From assembly GCF_041228105.1 (NCBI RefSeq), contig NZ_CP166097.1:4216001-4280000 (forward strand): DNA of 64,000 nucleotides, written 5' to 3'. Of this stretch, positions 36,886-45,500 are shown in pieces. Position 1 is the first letter of the stretch, and each line of letters starts with the position of its first letter. This DNA comes from Pectobacterium aroidearum (GTDB lineage Bacteria; Pseudomonadota; Gammaproteobacteria; Enterobacterales; Enterobacteriaceae). Below the pieces are notes generated by a model, which worked only from the letters and a program-made list of their open reading frames with translations, searched no databases and was not told where the DNA came from. The position numbers and the translations under genes were made by a program.

Positions 36886-37075
36886 AATTTTCCCCTATAA
36901 ACGTGGCTTATTACCTAATTAATTCAGGGTTAATGTCCGTTTATTTTTATCTGGTCCTTCAAACAGCCATTCACCCCACACGATGTTGATACCGTGCGGG
37001 CCGTTTTGTGCTTCTGGTTTTTTTACTTTTCTGCTTTTTACTGCTCTACTTTTCACCTATGAGAAAAGTCCTACG

Positions 37076-37094
37076 GATAATAACAATCATTATC
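37076..37094. promoter_or_regulatory. Fur box upstream of the two-component system
   Basis: The 19-mer GATAATAACAATCATTATC matches the Fur consensus at 17 of 19 positions. It lies in the 358-bp gap between yjcE and the regulator gene, and both flanking genes are on the minus strand, so the regulator-kinase pair is the likely target. The rest of this gap holds the yjcE terminator and a GC-rich hairpin (36975-36982 with 36993-37000). Confidence 0.65.
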
Positions 37095-37146
37095 ATTTAG
37101 TGACAAGCAGTTTACAATCGCCTGACGTCGTTCTTAGACTGGACGC

Positions 37147-37184
37147 ATAAAAAACATCCCCATCGCTTACGCCATGGGGATGTT
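37147..37184 (-). terminator. Rho-independent terminator of yjcE
   Basis: An 11-bp perfect stem (37153-37163 with 37174-37184) with a 10-base loop. On the minus strand it is followed by a run of T (37154-37149). It lies 60 bases after the yjcE stop. Confidence 0.88.
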
Positions 37185-37243
37185 AAGAAAGGAAAGAGAA
37201 GAGAAATAAATCAACGTGGTAGCGAGGATCACCTCACCGCGTT

Positions 37244-38890
37244 TTACTCATTTTCGATCAGAAGCGCTTCCATCAGATCGAGATCGCGCAGCATTTTTTG
37301 CAACGTCTCATTGCTGATCTGCTGCGTAGCACGCAGGTGATACAGCTCGGCACGTTCGGAGTTCAGCGCGGTCAAACGGAAACGCCGCTCCAGATTCTCG
37401 ATCAGCAGGCCGTTTTCAGGATCGTCTTTATCGATTAGCCTTCGGCGTAAGTTACCGATGACGCGCGCACTGACTTCTTTCAGCACCTGCTCATCAATGT
37501 TTTCCTCCCGATCGGCCGCCAGACGCTCCTCCATTTTGTGCATACTTTTTATCGCCACTTCAGCCACCGCCATACGTGCCATGCGGATTTCTTTGGCGTG
37601 TGCGGCTTTATCCGCCACCACCACGCCGCGCAGTAGAAATGGCAAGGCCAGCACGCCGCACAGCAGAGAAAACAGAATGACACCCGTGGCGATAAACACT
37701 AACTGATAGCGTGACGGGAACGCGGTGCCATCAGTCAGCAGCAGCGGAATAGACAGCACACCCGCCAGCGTAATAGCCCCTCGCACACCGGCAAAGGACG
37801 CGATCCACAGCTCGCGCGTAGAAAACTCGGCGAAGATCATCGGGCGCTTTTTCTGGATGTGCATGCTGTATCTTTTCATCACCCACAGCCAGCAGAAACG
37901 CAGCAGCAGCAGAGCACCGTAGATGATCGCGATATCGGTAAACAACATCCAGGTTTCAACCGTTGGGTCCAATTCCGCCTGCGTCACCGAGGTTTCCAGA
38001 ATGTCAGGCAATTGCAGACCCAGCATGATGAATACCATGCCGTTAAACACGAATTCCAGCATCGACCACACGCCGTTTGCACGCAGCCGCATCGCCAGTG
38101 GTGCGCTACGGATGACGCCCGATTGACCGATCGTCATCCCCGCCGCCACCGCAGCCAGAATACCCGACACACCAATGTGTTCCGCAATCAGATACGACGC
38201 GAAAGGCAGCAGCAGCAGCAGCACGATCTGCGTCGCAGCATCGTCACCACTCCAGCGGCTGATAATGCGCAGCGATTTACCGAATATCCAGGTCACGCCG
38301 ACGCCCGCCAGCAGCCCGCCCAGCGCCACCTGCATGAACTCCAGTGTGGCACCGGAAACCGTAAACACCATCGTACCCATCGCAATCGCGACGGCAAATT
38401 TTAGCGACACCAGACCGGACGCATCGTTCATCAACGCTTCGCCCTGCAAAATGCCCATCAGTTTTTTCGGAATACGATCTTCACCCACGATGCCAGACAG
38501 TGCGACGGCATCCGTTGGCGACAGCACAGCAGCCAGCGCGAAGGCCGCAATCAGCGGCATGCCCGGCACCATCCAGTAGATGAAATAGCCGATGCCCACC
38601 ACGGTAATCAGTACCAGAACCAGCGCCAAACCAATAATTTCCCTACCGTGTCTCAGAAACTCACGCGTAGGCGTTTTCCAGCCATCGGCAAACAGCAGAG
38701 GCGGAATGAAAAGCACCATAAACAGCTCGGGATTGAAATCAACGTGCAAACCGAACTGAGGCCAGGCCAGGATGGCACCCAGCGCGATTTGCATTAAAGG
38801 CAGGGGAATTTGAAAAGGTAAAATGCGGGTAACCACCCCGGACAGGGATACAACCAGGGTCAAAACAAGAATCGTAAAAAATATTTCCAT
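37244..38890 (-). CDS. yjcE: CPA1 Na+/H+ antiporter YjcE
   Basis: A 548-residue cation:proton antiporter of the CPA1 family, with about 12-13 membrane helices and a long cytoplasmic C-terminal tail (about residues 415-548) rich in charged coiled coil. The ion-binding signature is visible in LSPTDAVALSGIVGEDRIPKK and GEALMNDASGLVSL (near residues 125-165). Length equals E. coli YjcE (549), and the next gene upstream is ghxP as in E. coli. AAGGA lies before the start. Confidence 0.92.
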   Translation of the reverse strand: MEIFFTILVLTLVVSLSGVVTRILPFQIPLPLMQIALGAILAWPQFGLHVDFNPELFMVLFIPPLLFADGWKTPTREFLRHGREIIGLALVLVLITVVGIGYFIYWMVPGMPLIAAFALAAVLSPTDAVALSGIVGEDRIPKKLMGILQGEALMNDASGLVSLKFAVAIAMGTMVFTVSGATLEFMQVALGGLLAGVGVTWIFGKSLRIISRWSGDDAATQIVLLLLLPFASYLIAEHIGVSGILAAVAAGMTIGQSGVIRSAPLAMRLRANGVWSMLEFVFNGMVFIMLGLQLPDILETSVTQAELDPTVETWMLFTDIAIIYGALLLLRFCWLWVMKRYSMHIQKKRPMIFAEFSTRELWIASFAGVRGAITLAGVLSIPLLLTDGTAFPSRYQLVFIATGVILFSLLCGVLALPFLLRGVVVADKAAHAKEIRMARMAVAEVAIKSMHKMEERLAADREENIDEQVLKEVSARVIGNLRRRLIDKDDPENGLLIENLERRFRLTALNSERAELYHLRATQQISNETLQKMLRDLDLMEALLIENE

Positions 38891-39126
38891 GCTTTCCTTA
38901 GACGTACTCCTAAATCAAAAAATTCTGCCTGTTAGCGAGCAAACACCCCTTCCATATTTAACGCATTTAGTCCGGTATGAAAATGGATTTTTGGCCGAAA
39001 TTTAGATTAATAACAAGATTGATTATCACACAAGTGACATCAACCCAAAGCCAATAAAAGGGCACATAAAATCGCGTTTGGCGCGAGAAATAATAGAGAA
39101 GGAAAAGAGGAAGGAAAGACGAGGAA

Positions 39127-39162
39127 TAACAGACCTTCTGGGCGGAGCCAGAAGGTCTGTTA
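39127..39162 (-). terminator. Hairpin terminator after ghxP
   Basis: A perfect 15-bp stem (39127-39141 with 39148-39162) with a 6-base loop lies 8 bases after the ghxP stop. On the minus strand a TTCCTCGTCTTTCC tract follows, so termination is likely though the U-run is imperfect. Confidence 0.7.
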
Positions 39163-39169
39163 GAAGGGA

Positions 39170-40525
39170 TTACAGCGCCCAGCCGCCAGCGTAGAACACC
39201 ACCAGCGCGACAGCGATAATGACGGTACCAATGTTCAGTTTACGCCATTCGCCAGCGCAGATGCGGCCTAATACCAGCGCGCCAAAGCCCAGCATAATAC
39301 CGGTCACAATGTTACAGGTCAGTACGATGAATACGGCACATACCAGACCGGACATCGCGTCCACAAAGTCATCAAAATTCAGTTTGGAAACGTTGCCCAA
39401 CATCAGCAGGCCGACATACATCAGCGCGGGTGCTGTGGCATAGCCAGGTACCAGATACGCTAACGGAGAGACAAACAGCAGCAACAGGAACAGCACACCC
39501 ACTACGGTTGCCGTTAGGCCAGTTTTGCCCCCCGCCGCCGTACCCGCTGCGGATTCGATGTAGACCGCTGCCGGTGACGTTCCGACCAGACTGGAGAAAA
39601 TGCTACTCACGGAGTCTGCGGTCAGCGCCTTACCACCGTTGATGATTTGTCCGTCTTTATCCAACAGATTCGCCTGTCCGGCTACGGCACGGATCGTACC
39701 GGTAGCATCGAACACCGCTGTCATCACCAGCGCCAGTACGCTCGGCAGAACCATCGGCTGCAATGCACCCATGATATCCAGACTGAAGATCAGCGACGAA
39801 CCGTCAGCCGCCGTCAGGCTCGGCAACGCAAAGAAGCCAGAGAATTTTACATTCGGGTCAAAAATCAGCCCCAGAATAGAGATCGCGATGATAACCAGCA
39901 GAATACCGCCCGGTACGCGACGTTTCTCTAAACCGATGGTCGCCGCCAGTCCCAGCAGGGACATAACGACAGGGAAAGAAGTGAAATTGCCCAGTGCGAC
40001 CGGCAGGCCATCAATCGGGTTTTTTACCACCAAACCCACACCGTTAGCGGCAATAATCAGCAGAAACAGGCCAATACCAATCCCCGTTCCGTGTGCAACG
40101 CCCATCGGCAGGTTACGCAAAATCCAAGAACGGATGCCGGTGACGGAAATGATGGTAAACAGAACGCCCATCAGGAAGATCGCACCCAATGCCACAGGAA
40201 TGCTGATTTGCTGCCCCAGCACCAGACTGAATGCGGTAAACGCCGTCAGTGAAATCGCACAACCAATCGCCATTGGCAGATTAGCCCACAACCCCATCAA
40301 CAGCGATCCCAGACCGGCAACCAGACAGGTTGCAACAAATACGGCCGCAGGCGGGAAGCCGGCCTTGCCCAGCATACTCGGTACCACAATCACCGAGTAA
40401 ACCATCGCCAGAAACGTCGTCAGGCCAGCTAACACTTCCTGACGCACATTACTGCCGCGCTGTGTAATTTTGAAAAAAGCATCAAGCGTGCCCTGCGAGC
40501 CTGCCTGACGGGTGGTGTTTGACAT
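39170..40525 (-). CDS. ghxP: NCS2 guanine/hypoxanthine permease
   Basis: A 451-residue purine permease of the AzgA-like branch of the NCS2 family; E. coli GhxP (YjcD) has the same size and neighbour. About 14 membrane segments are visible. Family motifs are [16 protein letters not shown] at the N-terminus, [25 protein letters not shown] (near residues 320-345) and [20 protein letters not shown]. The ATG at 40525 has GGGGA seven bases before it; the frame opens at 40564. A PurR-like operator lies upstream. Confidence 0.93.
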   Translation of the reverse strand: MSNTTRQAGSQGTLDAFFKITQRGSNVRQEVLAGLTTFLAMVYSVIVVPSMLGKAGFPPAAVFVATCLVAGLGSLLMGLWANLPMAIGCAISLTAFTAFSLVLGQQISIPVALGAIFLMGVLFTIISVTGIRSWILRNLPMGVAHGTGIGIGLFLLIIAANGVGLVVKNPIDGLPVALGNFTSFPVVMSLLGLAATIGLEKRRVPGGILLVIIAISILGLIFDPNVKFSGFFALPSLTAADGSSLIFSLDIMGALQPMVLPSVLALVMTAVFDATGTIRAVAGQANLLDKDGQIINGGKALTADSVSSIFSSLVGTSPAAVYIESAAGTAAGGKTGLTATVVGVLFLLLLFVSPLAYLVPGYATAPALMYVGLLMLGNVSKLNFDDFVDAMSGLVCAVFIVLTCNIVTGIMLGFGALVLGRICAGEWRKLNIGTVIIAVALVVFYAGGWAL

Positions 40526-40638
40526 GGTGGTATCCCCTGAAATGCCATTATTATTTAAGATCAATTTGACCGGTTCCCGCGGCCTTGCTCCGCGAATGCA
40601 CCCACATCACTGGCGCATCATGAACCGTATGGCTCCGC

Positions 40639-40654
40639 ACGCAAACGATTAACT
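40639..40654. promoter_or_regulatory. PurR-like operator upstream of ghxP
   Basis: ACGCAAACGATTAACT fits the PurR consensus ANGCAANCGNTTNCNT at all fixed positions but one. It lies 114 bases before the ghxP start. Control of purine permease genes by PurR is established in E. coli, so purine repression is plausible. Confidence 0.65.
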
Positions 40655-40994
40655 CGCTGAATGCAAAACCGGAAAACGTTGTTGTATCAAAACATTACCG
40701 TATAAAGACATTGCTGTATCAAAACAGGCGGTACTAAAACGAGCTGGATAAAACGGCGTCTGGCAATGTGAAGCGCACGATTATCCCGCTTCACCCACGC
40801 GTATTTCAACTGCTAATCGAGACAATTTACCTATCTCACTTAATCTGTCCGATAAGGACGCCTTCAGCCAGTACACCTAACGTTCAATCGGGCAACTCGC
40901 TGAAAACGCGTCAGTATGAAGAAAAAGCAGAAACGGTTTTTAGACGAAAATCAAAACAGCGGTTTACTCCTCACAAACTGATCGTTCATTTTTT

Positions 40995-41010
40995 TGTGAT
41001 TCTCATCACA
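40995..41010. promoter_or_regulatory. CRP site, perfect match
   Basis: TGTGATTCTCATCACA has the full TGTGA-N6-TCACA consensus, and the arms extend to TTTTTTGTGA / TCACAAAAAA. It sits just upstream of the -35 element of the small-protein transcript, with its centre about 49 bases before the predicted start. That position is not a standard activating one, so repression or a variant mode is possible. Confidence 0.85.
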
Positions 41011-41016
41011 AAAAAG

Positions 41017-41045
41017 TTGACCACCCGTATCAGTGCGAGTATTCT
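41017..41045 (+). promoter_or_regulatory. Sigma-70 promoter of the small-protein transcript
   Basis: TTGACC (41017-41022), a 17-bp spacer and TATTCT (41040-41045). Transcription would start near 41052 and run about 290 nt to the terminator at 41313-41346. Confidence 0.75.
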
Positions 41046-41100
41046 TAAAAACGTGAACAGCATCACAGAAAAACAATCAACTAACAATGAGGAAATGACC

Positions 41101-41172
41101 ATGAAACTGCTGAACAAAATCATCGCTATGTTTGAAAACATCAACATCAACTTTGGTACTTTCAACCAATAA
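41101..41172 (+). CDS. Predicted 23-residue peptide
   Basis: A tiny ORF starting MKLLNKIIAMFENI and ending NFGTFNQ. GAGGA stands seven bases before the ATG. The first half would form a cationic amphipathic helix. It is first on the CRP-box transcript, 28 bases before the AzuC-like ORF. I do not recognise the family; expression is supported only by the ribosome site and the promoter-terminator frame. Confidence 0.55.
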   Translation: MKLLNKIIAMFENININFGTFNQ

Positions 41173-41200
41173 TTATTTAAGAATCGTGGGGATAAAAAAG

Positions 41201-41287
41201 ATGCGCGTTGTCCGCAAAATCAATCAAATATTAAAAGCGTTGGGCAAAACCTATCGCGGTGTTAACCCCCACGCTATCTTCCGTTAA
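41201..41287 (+). CDS. AzuC-like 28-residue small protein
   Basis: Predicted peptide of 28 residues with GGGGA eight bases before the ATG. Its length equals E. coli AzuC, and its C-terminal half KTYRGVNPHAIFR aligns with the remembered AzuC end KTFKDVPPGNMFR (six identities and three conservative changes in 13). AzuC in E. coli is made from a dual-function RNA (AzuCR) and binds the glycerol-3-phosphate dehydrogenase GlpD at the membrane. The N-terminal half here is basic and could be an amphipathic helix. The short transcript with CRP site and terminator fits a similar small RNA. Family membership rests on a recalled sequence, so it needs an alignment. Confidence 0.65.
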   Translation: MRVVRKINQILKALGKTYRGVNPHAIFR

Positions 41288-41312
41288 TCGTACTCAGTAC
41301 GTTAACCACCAT

Positions 41313-41346
41313 AAAATGGCTGCCATCCGGCGGCCATTTTTGTTTT
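41313..41346 (+). terminator. Rho-independent terminator of the small-protein transcript
   Basis: A 12-bp stem AAAATGGCTGCC / GGCGGCCATTTT (one T-G pair) with loop ATCC, followed by TGTTTTA. The stem itself ends in T-rich sequence. It also separates this unit from the convergent lpxP. Confidence 0.9.
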
Positions 41347-41426
41347 ACACGATATGTAACGAATTCTGCATCACCAATACAGCGATGGCGCAGAAGCGCC
41401 ATCAGATATCACACGTGCTGATGCCA

Positions 41427-42350
41427 TCAGGCGTAGAGCGACACTTCCCCAGCCGGGCGCGTTTTAAAACGACGGTGCAGCCAGAGATACTGCTCAGGCG
41501 CACGCATGATTTCTTTCTCAATCACCTTATTCATATAACACGCCGCAGCCTGTTCATCATGATAAGGGTAATCCTGTAATTCGGGCTGAATCACCAGCTG
41601 GTAGCCAGAGGCATCAGGCTTACGAATCAGCACCGTCGTCATCATCGCCGGTTTTGCCAGACGACTGATCGTGTACGTACCGCTGGTTGTCGCCGCATTT
41701 TTCACTGCAAAGAACGGGGCAAACACGCTGCCTTTAGGGCCGTAATCCTGATCGGGCGCGAACCAAACGGCTTCTCCGCGTTTCAGTGCTTGCACCATGC
41801 CACGTAGATCTTTACGGTCAATCATCGCCTTGTTCGAACGAGAACGTCCCCAGGTTTGCACCATTTCCATCGCTTTATTATTGTGCGGACGGTACATCGC
41901 CATCATCGGCCGACATAGCCCCATCGCCCTGCCGCCCAGTTCCAGCGACATAAAGTGAATACCAATCACCATCACGCCCTGGCCTTTTGCTGTAGCCTGA
42001 TGTAAATGCTCCAGTCCCGAAACATCAAACCAGTGACGCACGCGACGATCGGACCAGAACCAGGCCATGCCCGTTTCGACCAATGCCATTCCAAGCGACG
42101 CAAAGTTGCTGTCGATCATCGCTTCCTTTTCGTCGTCGGAGATCGTAGGGAAGCATAATTCAAGGTTACGTCTGGCAATCGACACACGACGTTTAAGAAA
42201 AACGCGGGACAGGCGACCCGCATTGCTCCCGATTTTCATCAGCAGCGGGTAAGGAAGTTGAACTAATAAAAACAGCACGCCAAGGCCGAACCAAGTCGTC
42301 CAATAGCGTGGGTGGAGTAATGCCCTGGTAAAAGTTTGCTTAATTTTCAT
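41427..42350 (-). CDS. lpxP: Lipid A palmitoleoyl/lauroyl acyltransferase, LpxP-like
   Basis: A 307-residue inner-membrane acyltransferase of the LpxL/LpxM/LpxP family, which adds a secondary acyl chain to lipid A. After a short start come HPRYWTTWFGLGVL and one membrane helix; the catalytic HX4E motif is HFMSLE (near residue 130-135), followed by MYRPHNN and the C-terminal EYLWLHRRFKTRP. Sequence and length fit remembered E. coli LpxP (306) better than LpxL. The ATG at 42350 is chosen; the frame extends to 42386. A cold-related role is known for E. coli LpxP, but nothing in the sequence shows it here. Confidence 0.88.
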   Translation of the reverse strand: MKIKQTFTRALLHPRYWTTWFGLGVLFLLVQLPYPLLMKIGSNAGRLSRVFLKRRVSIARRNLELCFPTISDDEKEAMIDSNFASLGMALVETGMAWFWSDRRVRHWFDVSGLEHLHQATAKGQGVMVIGIHFMSLELGGRAMGLCRPMMAMYRPHNNKAMEMVQTWGRSRSNKAMIDRKDLRGMVQALKRGEAVWFAPDQDYGPKGSVFAPFFAVKNAATTSGTYTISRLAKPAMMTTVLIRKPDASGYQLVIQPELQDYPYHDEQAAACYMNKVIEKEIMRAPEQYLWLHRRFKTRPAGEVSLYA

Positions 42351-42726
42351 GATACTCGTCTTTAAGTGATTAACAGCGTACCGCATAAAGAGTCGTACTC
42401 ATCGCGCTACATCTATCATGACACTTATTTATAGGAATCGTTTCAGCTGTGTGGAAAACTAGTTCTGACCGTTATCACGCATGAGGTTAAAAAGCAGGAT
42501 GAACATGCTGATAACACAGAGGGGATGTTGAGCAACCGATGAACGGTTGACGGCAGAAGAATCATACCCGATTCATTCTTAATAAAGGAGTGGTCGGATA
42601 AGAAATATTCGCAATATCGCGTAGTCTAACGTTAACATCTTGGCATATATCAAAAAAGCGATTCGCTCCCTGACGTTCAGACAGCGTCGATGACAAATAA
42701 TAAGATAATCAAGGATTTGATGGAAA
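42351..42726. other. Intergenic region between lpxP and the DUF1176 gene
   Basis: This gap holds the two divergent promoters. I saw no repeat, RNA gene or operator I could name. AAGGA at 42711-42715 is the likely ribosome site of the following gene. Confidence 0.5.
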
Positions 42727-43794
42727 ATGACGATTTCTCTCCCTTCCCGCCTCCCTATACTAGCCGCTCTCATCGCGAGTACCCCGGCCCTGGCGTTTGC
42801 CACAACATCCACCGATAGTTCTTTCTCTCATAAAGACTGGGAAGTGGTCTGTGATAACACGCTGACGTGCCGAGCAGCCGGCTACTCATCCGAAGAGCAG
42901 TACGCGGGGGAAGAGCAAGATGTTCCTGGAATTTCACTGCTTCTCACACGTCATGCAGGGCAAAATACGCCAATAACGGCAGACGTCATGCTCGCTGAGG
43001 TATACCAAGCGATTCCTAAAGGCACCACACTCACGCTAACCATTGATGGCGTGGATAAAGGCCTGCTCACCCCGACCAGAGACAATCTCTGGCAGCTAAA
43101 TGAGAAACAAATTCCCGTCGTATTGCAGGCTCTAAAAGGAAGCGAGAAAGTAGCTTTTCGTCACAATGGTGCCGTTTCCGAACTGTCCGGGGCCGGTGCC
43201 TACGCCGTACTGTTAAAAATGGATGAGAAACAAGGTCGCATTGGTACAACAGACGCCATCACCAAAAAAGGAAATAAAAGCAGTGCGTTACCTGCCGTAC
43301 CAGCCCCTGTTATCTACGCAGCAGTCACTAAACAGGCGCCATCGCGAAATCTGACAGACGCGGAACAGTCGGCTCTCCAGAAAAAACTGCTTAAAACGCT
43401 AAATAGCGACTGCGATAGATTGCTACCGCAAGATGACCAAAAAGCGGAGCCTATTGAGCTCACTCCACTAAATGACAGCCTGTCCCTGCTCAGCACCCTT
43501 TGCTGGCGCGCGGCTTACAACGAAGGCTACGCCTACTGGATCATCGATAACGCCATGCAGACTCAGCCACAGCTCGTGACGACAGATGGCACAGATTACG
43601 AAAACGGTGAAATTACCTCTGCGCATAAAGGACGCGGACTCGCGGACTGCATGAGCTATGAATCCTGGACATGGGATGGCAAAACATTCCAGCAAAGCAG
43701 TGTATCGACCACAGGTTCATGCCGCATGATCCAACTCGGCGGCACCTGGGATTTACCCAGTTGGACGACAACCGTGGTGCAACCGGGTAAATGA
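42727..43794 (+). CDS. DUF1176 periplasmic protein
   Basis: A 355-residue exported protein with a signal peptide (cleavage probably after ALAFA, near residue 25) and a DUF1176 pattern: HKDWEVVCDNTLTCRAAGY near the mature N-terminus, a central RNLTDAEQSALQKKLL segment and the C-terminal AYWIIDN with GRGLADCMSYESWTWDGKTFQQS. Conserved cysteines are paired through the domain, consistent with disulfides in the periplasm. The family's function is unknown to me. It is monocistronic. Confidence 0.85.
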   Translation: MTISLPSRLPILAALIASTPALAFATTSTDSSFSHKDWEVVCDNTLTCRAAGYSSEEQYAGEEQDVPGISLLLTRHAGQNTPITADVMLAEVYQAIPKGTTLTLTIDGVDKGLLTPTRDNLWQLNEKQIPVVLQALKGSEKVAFRHNGAVSELSGAGAYAVLLKMDEKQGRIGTTDAITKKGNKSSALPAVPAPVIYAAVTKQAPSRNLTDAEQSALQKKLLKTLNSDCDRLLPQDDQKAEPIELTPLNDSLSLLSTLCWRAAYNEGYAYWIIDNAMQTQPQLVTTDGTDYENGEITSAHKGRGLADCMSYESWTWDGKTFQQSSVSTTGSCRMIQLGGTWDLPSWTTTVVQPGK

Positions 43795-44117
43795 TAGTGA
43801 ACAAAAGTGCTCTCTTCCCTTTGTTCAGTGCCAGTGCAAGTGAAATTAAGAGTGGTGTATTTTAAATAAAATACAGTCCAACATCAGGGCAAGCATGAGC
43901 CCGTAGTTTAATTGCTACGAGTTTTCGTCACATTCGACAACCACTAAATTTTATTTATATAAGGATATATTGTCGTCTTTTCTAAAAAAACAATATTTTC
44001 ACTCTATAATTAGTAGGATGCAAATTACCAGCCCAGCAAATACATTGAAGTCATGCCTGTTATTCGGGTAAACTATCTGCATAAAAGGAGAGAAATTCAG
44101 TAAAAGGAATATATAGA
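43795..44117. other. Intergenic region at the left edge of the AT-rich accessory stretch
   Basis: Base composition falls sharply in this gap. A 5-bp hairpin (43902-43906 with 43915-43919) followed by AGTTTTCG may weakly terminate the DUF1176 gene. AAAGGA before 44118 is the ribosome site of the next gene. No mobile-element end was recognised. Confidence 0.4.
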
Positions 44118-44807
44118 ATGCAAGCATCAGAATATTTAAAATACAAAATGGAATCTGACAAAGTTCTCGCAACCCATTTAGATGACATAACAAAGAAATT
44201 AAAGAACAATTCAATAAGTTTAACAACTGATCTATATAGTGGCATGGAAAGAACAAGCTGGTATTCATCATGTCTCCTTGAGAAATATAACGATGTATGT
44301 CAAGAATTACAGTATGAAGACTCCAGAATGGTTAGCGCAATAAAAGAAGTATTTAAAAGAGATGATGTCATTCTGGATATGGTGAAGATTTATATCGATA
44401 ATTTAATGAAAGATTTTGATGAAAATAAACAAAAAAAGATAGCCAAAGCAGTTTTAGGTATAGCTTCTGAATTTTCCACAAACAGGGCGATAAAAGAATC
44501 AATATCATATGCACTAGCTAAATTTATTAGCACGACGCTTAATTTCCAAGCATCTTTACGCAAAACAATAAATCAAACATCTTATTGGGCTATAACAGTA
44601 ACAGCATTTTACGGAAAAGTTCAGAAAGCAGCCATGTCAGCCCGTCATTTACGGGATATTAATCCCGCATTATATGCTTTATTTTATTCACAAAATTTAG
44701 AAATGTTATACTTTTTAATAGAACCAATCCTCTCACCATATAATTTAACAAATTATAAAAATGAAGAAGAAATAATCAACTTAATTAATGGAGTTATAAA
44801 GCAATGA
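44118..44807 (+). CDS. Hypothetical helical protein, possible T6SS cargo
   Basis: A 229-residue protein of AT-rich codon use that I do not recognise. It is almost all alpha-helical, with a charged N-terminal half (many Lys/Asp, DVILDMVKIYIDNLMKDF) and a moderately hydrophobic stretch near residues 150-175 (TSYWAITVTAFYGKVQKAAMSA). It has no signal peptide. Its stop overlaps the start of a 65-residue membrane protein by 4 bases, and the pair converges on hcp. A toxin with a membrane immunity partner is one possible reading, from context only. Confidence 0.6.
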   Translation: MQASEYLKYKMESDKVLATHLDDITKKLKNNSISLTTDLYSGMERTSWYSSCLLEKYNDVCQELQYEDSRMVSAIKEVFKRDDVILDMVKIYIDNLMKDFDENKQKKIAKAVLGIASEFSTNRAIKESISYALAKFISTTLNFQASLRKTINQTSYWAITVTAFYGKVQKAAMSARHLRDINPALYALFYSQNLEMLYFLIEPILSPYNLTNYKNEEEIINLINGVIKQ

Positions 44808-45001
44808 ATTTAAAAAAAATATTAAAATATATGATAAAAAATTTTATAATCACTGAGGTTTTAGTTATTATAACCATAGCATTATGGTTTTTTTATGTTT
44901 CGTTTATTCCAGAACACTGGATGAAACTGATGTTGTTTTCAATTGTAATAATCATATTTATCAACATAAAATATGGATCAAAAAAATCAGGCCGAAAGTA
45001 A
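44804..45001 (+). CDS. Small membrane protein, partner of the preceding gene
   Basis: A 65-residue protein with a basic N-terminus, two membrane helices (about residues 13-32 and 40-56) and a basic tail (KYGSKKSGRK). ATGA overlap with the preceding gene implies coupled translation. No family recognised; a role as membrane immunity or anchor protein is speculative. Its stop codon lies inside the shared terminator hairpin. Confidence 0.6.
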   Translation: MNLKKILKYMIKNFIITEVLVIITIALWFFYVSFIPEHWMKLMLFSIVIIIFINIKYGSKKSGRK

Positions 45002-45015
45002 ATCGGCCTTTAGTA
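44989..45015. terminator. Bidirectional terminator between convergent genes
   Basis: A 7-bp stem AGGCCGA / TCGGCCT (44989-44995 with 45003-45009). It is flanked by AAAAAAT on the left and TTAGT on the right, so it can serve the plus-strand pair and the minus-strand hcp. Confidence 0.75.
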
Positions 45016-45020
45016 TAATA

Positions 45021-45500
45021 TCAATAGGCTACATTTTGCCAAAGCATGTAAGCGCTTGTTCTTGCAATAACATGCTCCCATTCAATAGAAGCAAATTTGA
45101 ATGATACACTTTCCTGTGGCTGAACTTCATTGTGTGTCAGTGAGTTAGGATAGAAAAAACGGATATTGCTGATAAGTGCATCCCGAAGTTTCATCTTAAA
45201 ATAAAGTTCATTTCCACCAGACTGAGCCGTTCGATAGAAAGAAAGAATGCACTCCAATTTTTCCTTATCATTGATTGCCTGAGCGAACAATGGTGTGGCT
45301 TTATCAATTGGCTTTCTGATTTCTACAGGAAGCATTGAAATATTCTCTTCCCGACTAATATTATTCACCAACTCATAAACAAAAATTTCATTCTCATGTG
45401 CCGATTGATACTTGTTGCCAATAGAATCCAGAGATGAACATCCTGCTGATATCAGTCCCTGCTTTTCCCCAGTAACGCTAAGATAAATAAGATTAGACAT
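45021..45500 (-). CDS. hcp: Hcp-family type VI secretion tube protein (orphan)
   Basis: A 159-residue Hcp protein. It starts MSNLIYLSVTGEKQGLISAGC and carries the family segments HENEIFVYELVNNISRE, LPVEIRKPIDKATPLFAQAI and a C-terminal strand set. Hcp forms the inner tube of the type VI apparatus and carries cargo. GGAGG lies five bases before the ATG at 45500, which decides the start although the frame opens at 45557. No other T6SS gene is in the window, so this is an orphan copy of the kind often found with effector genes. Confidence 0.9.
   Translation of the reverse strand: MSNLIYLSVTGEKQGLISAGCSSLDSIGNKYQSAHENEIFVYELVNNISREENISMLPVEIRKPIDKATPLFAQAINDKEKLECILSFYRTAQSGGNELYFKMKLRDALISNIRFFYPNSLTHNEVQPQESVSFKFASIEWEHVIARTSAYMLWQNVAY

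Noticed and set aside
42351-42726. A small gene or sRNA between lpxP and the DUF1176 gene
   Set aside because: No terminator hairpin, ribosome site plus frame, or known RNA motif was found there.
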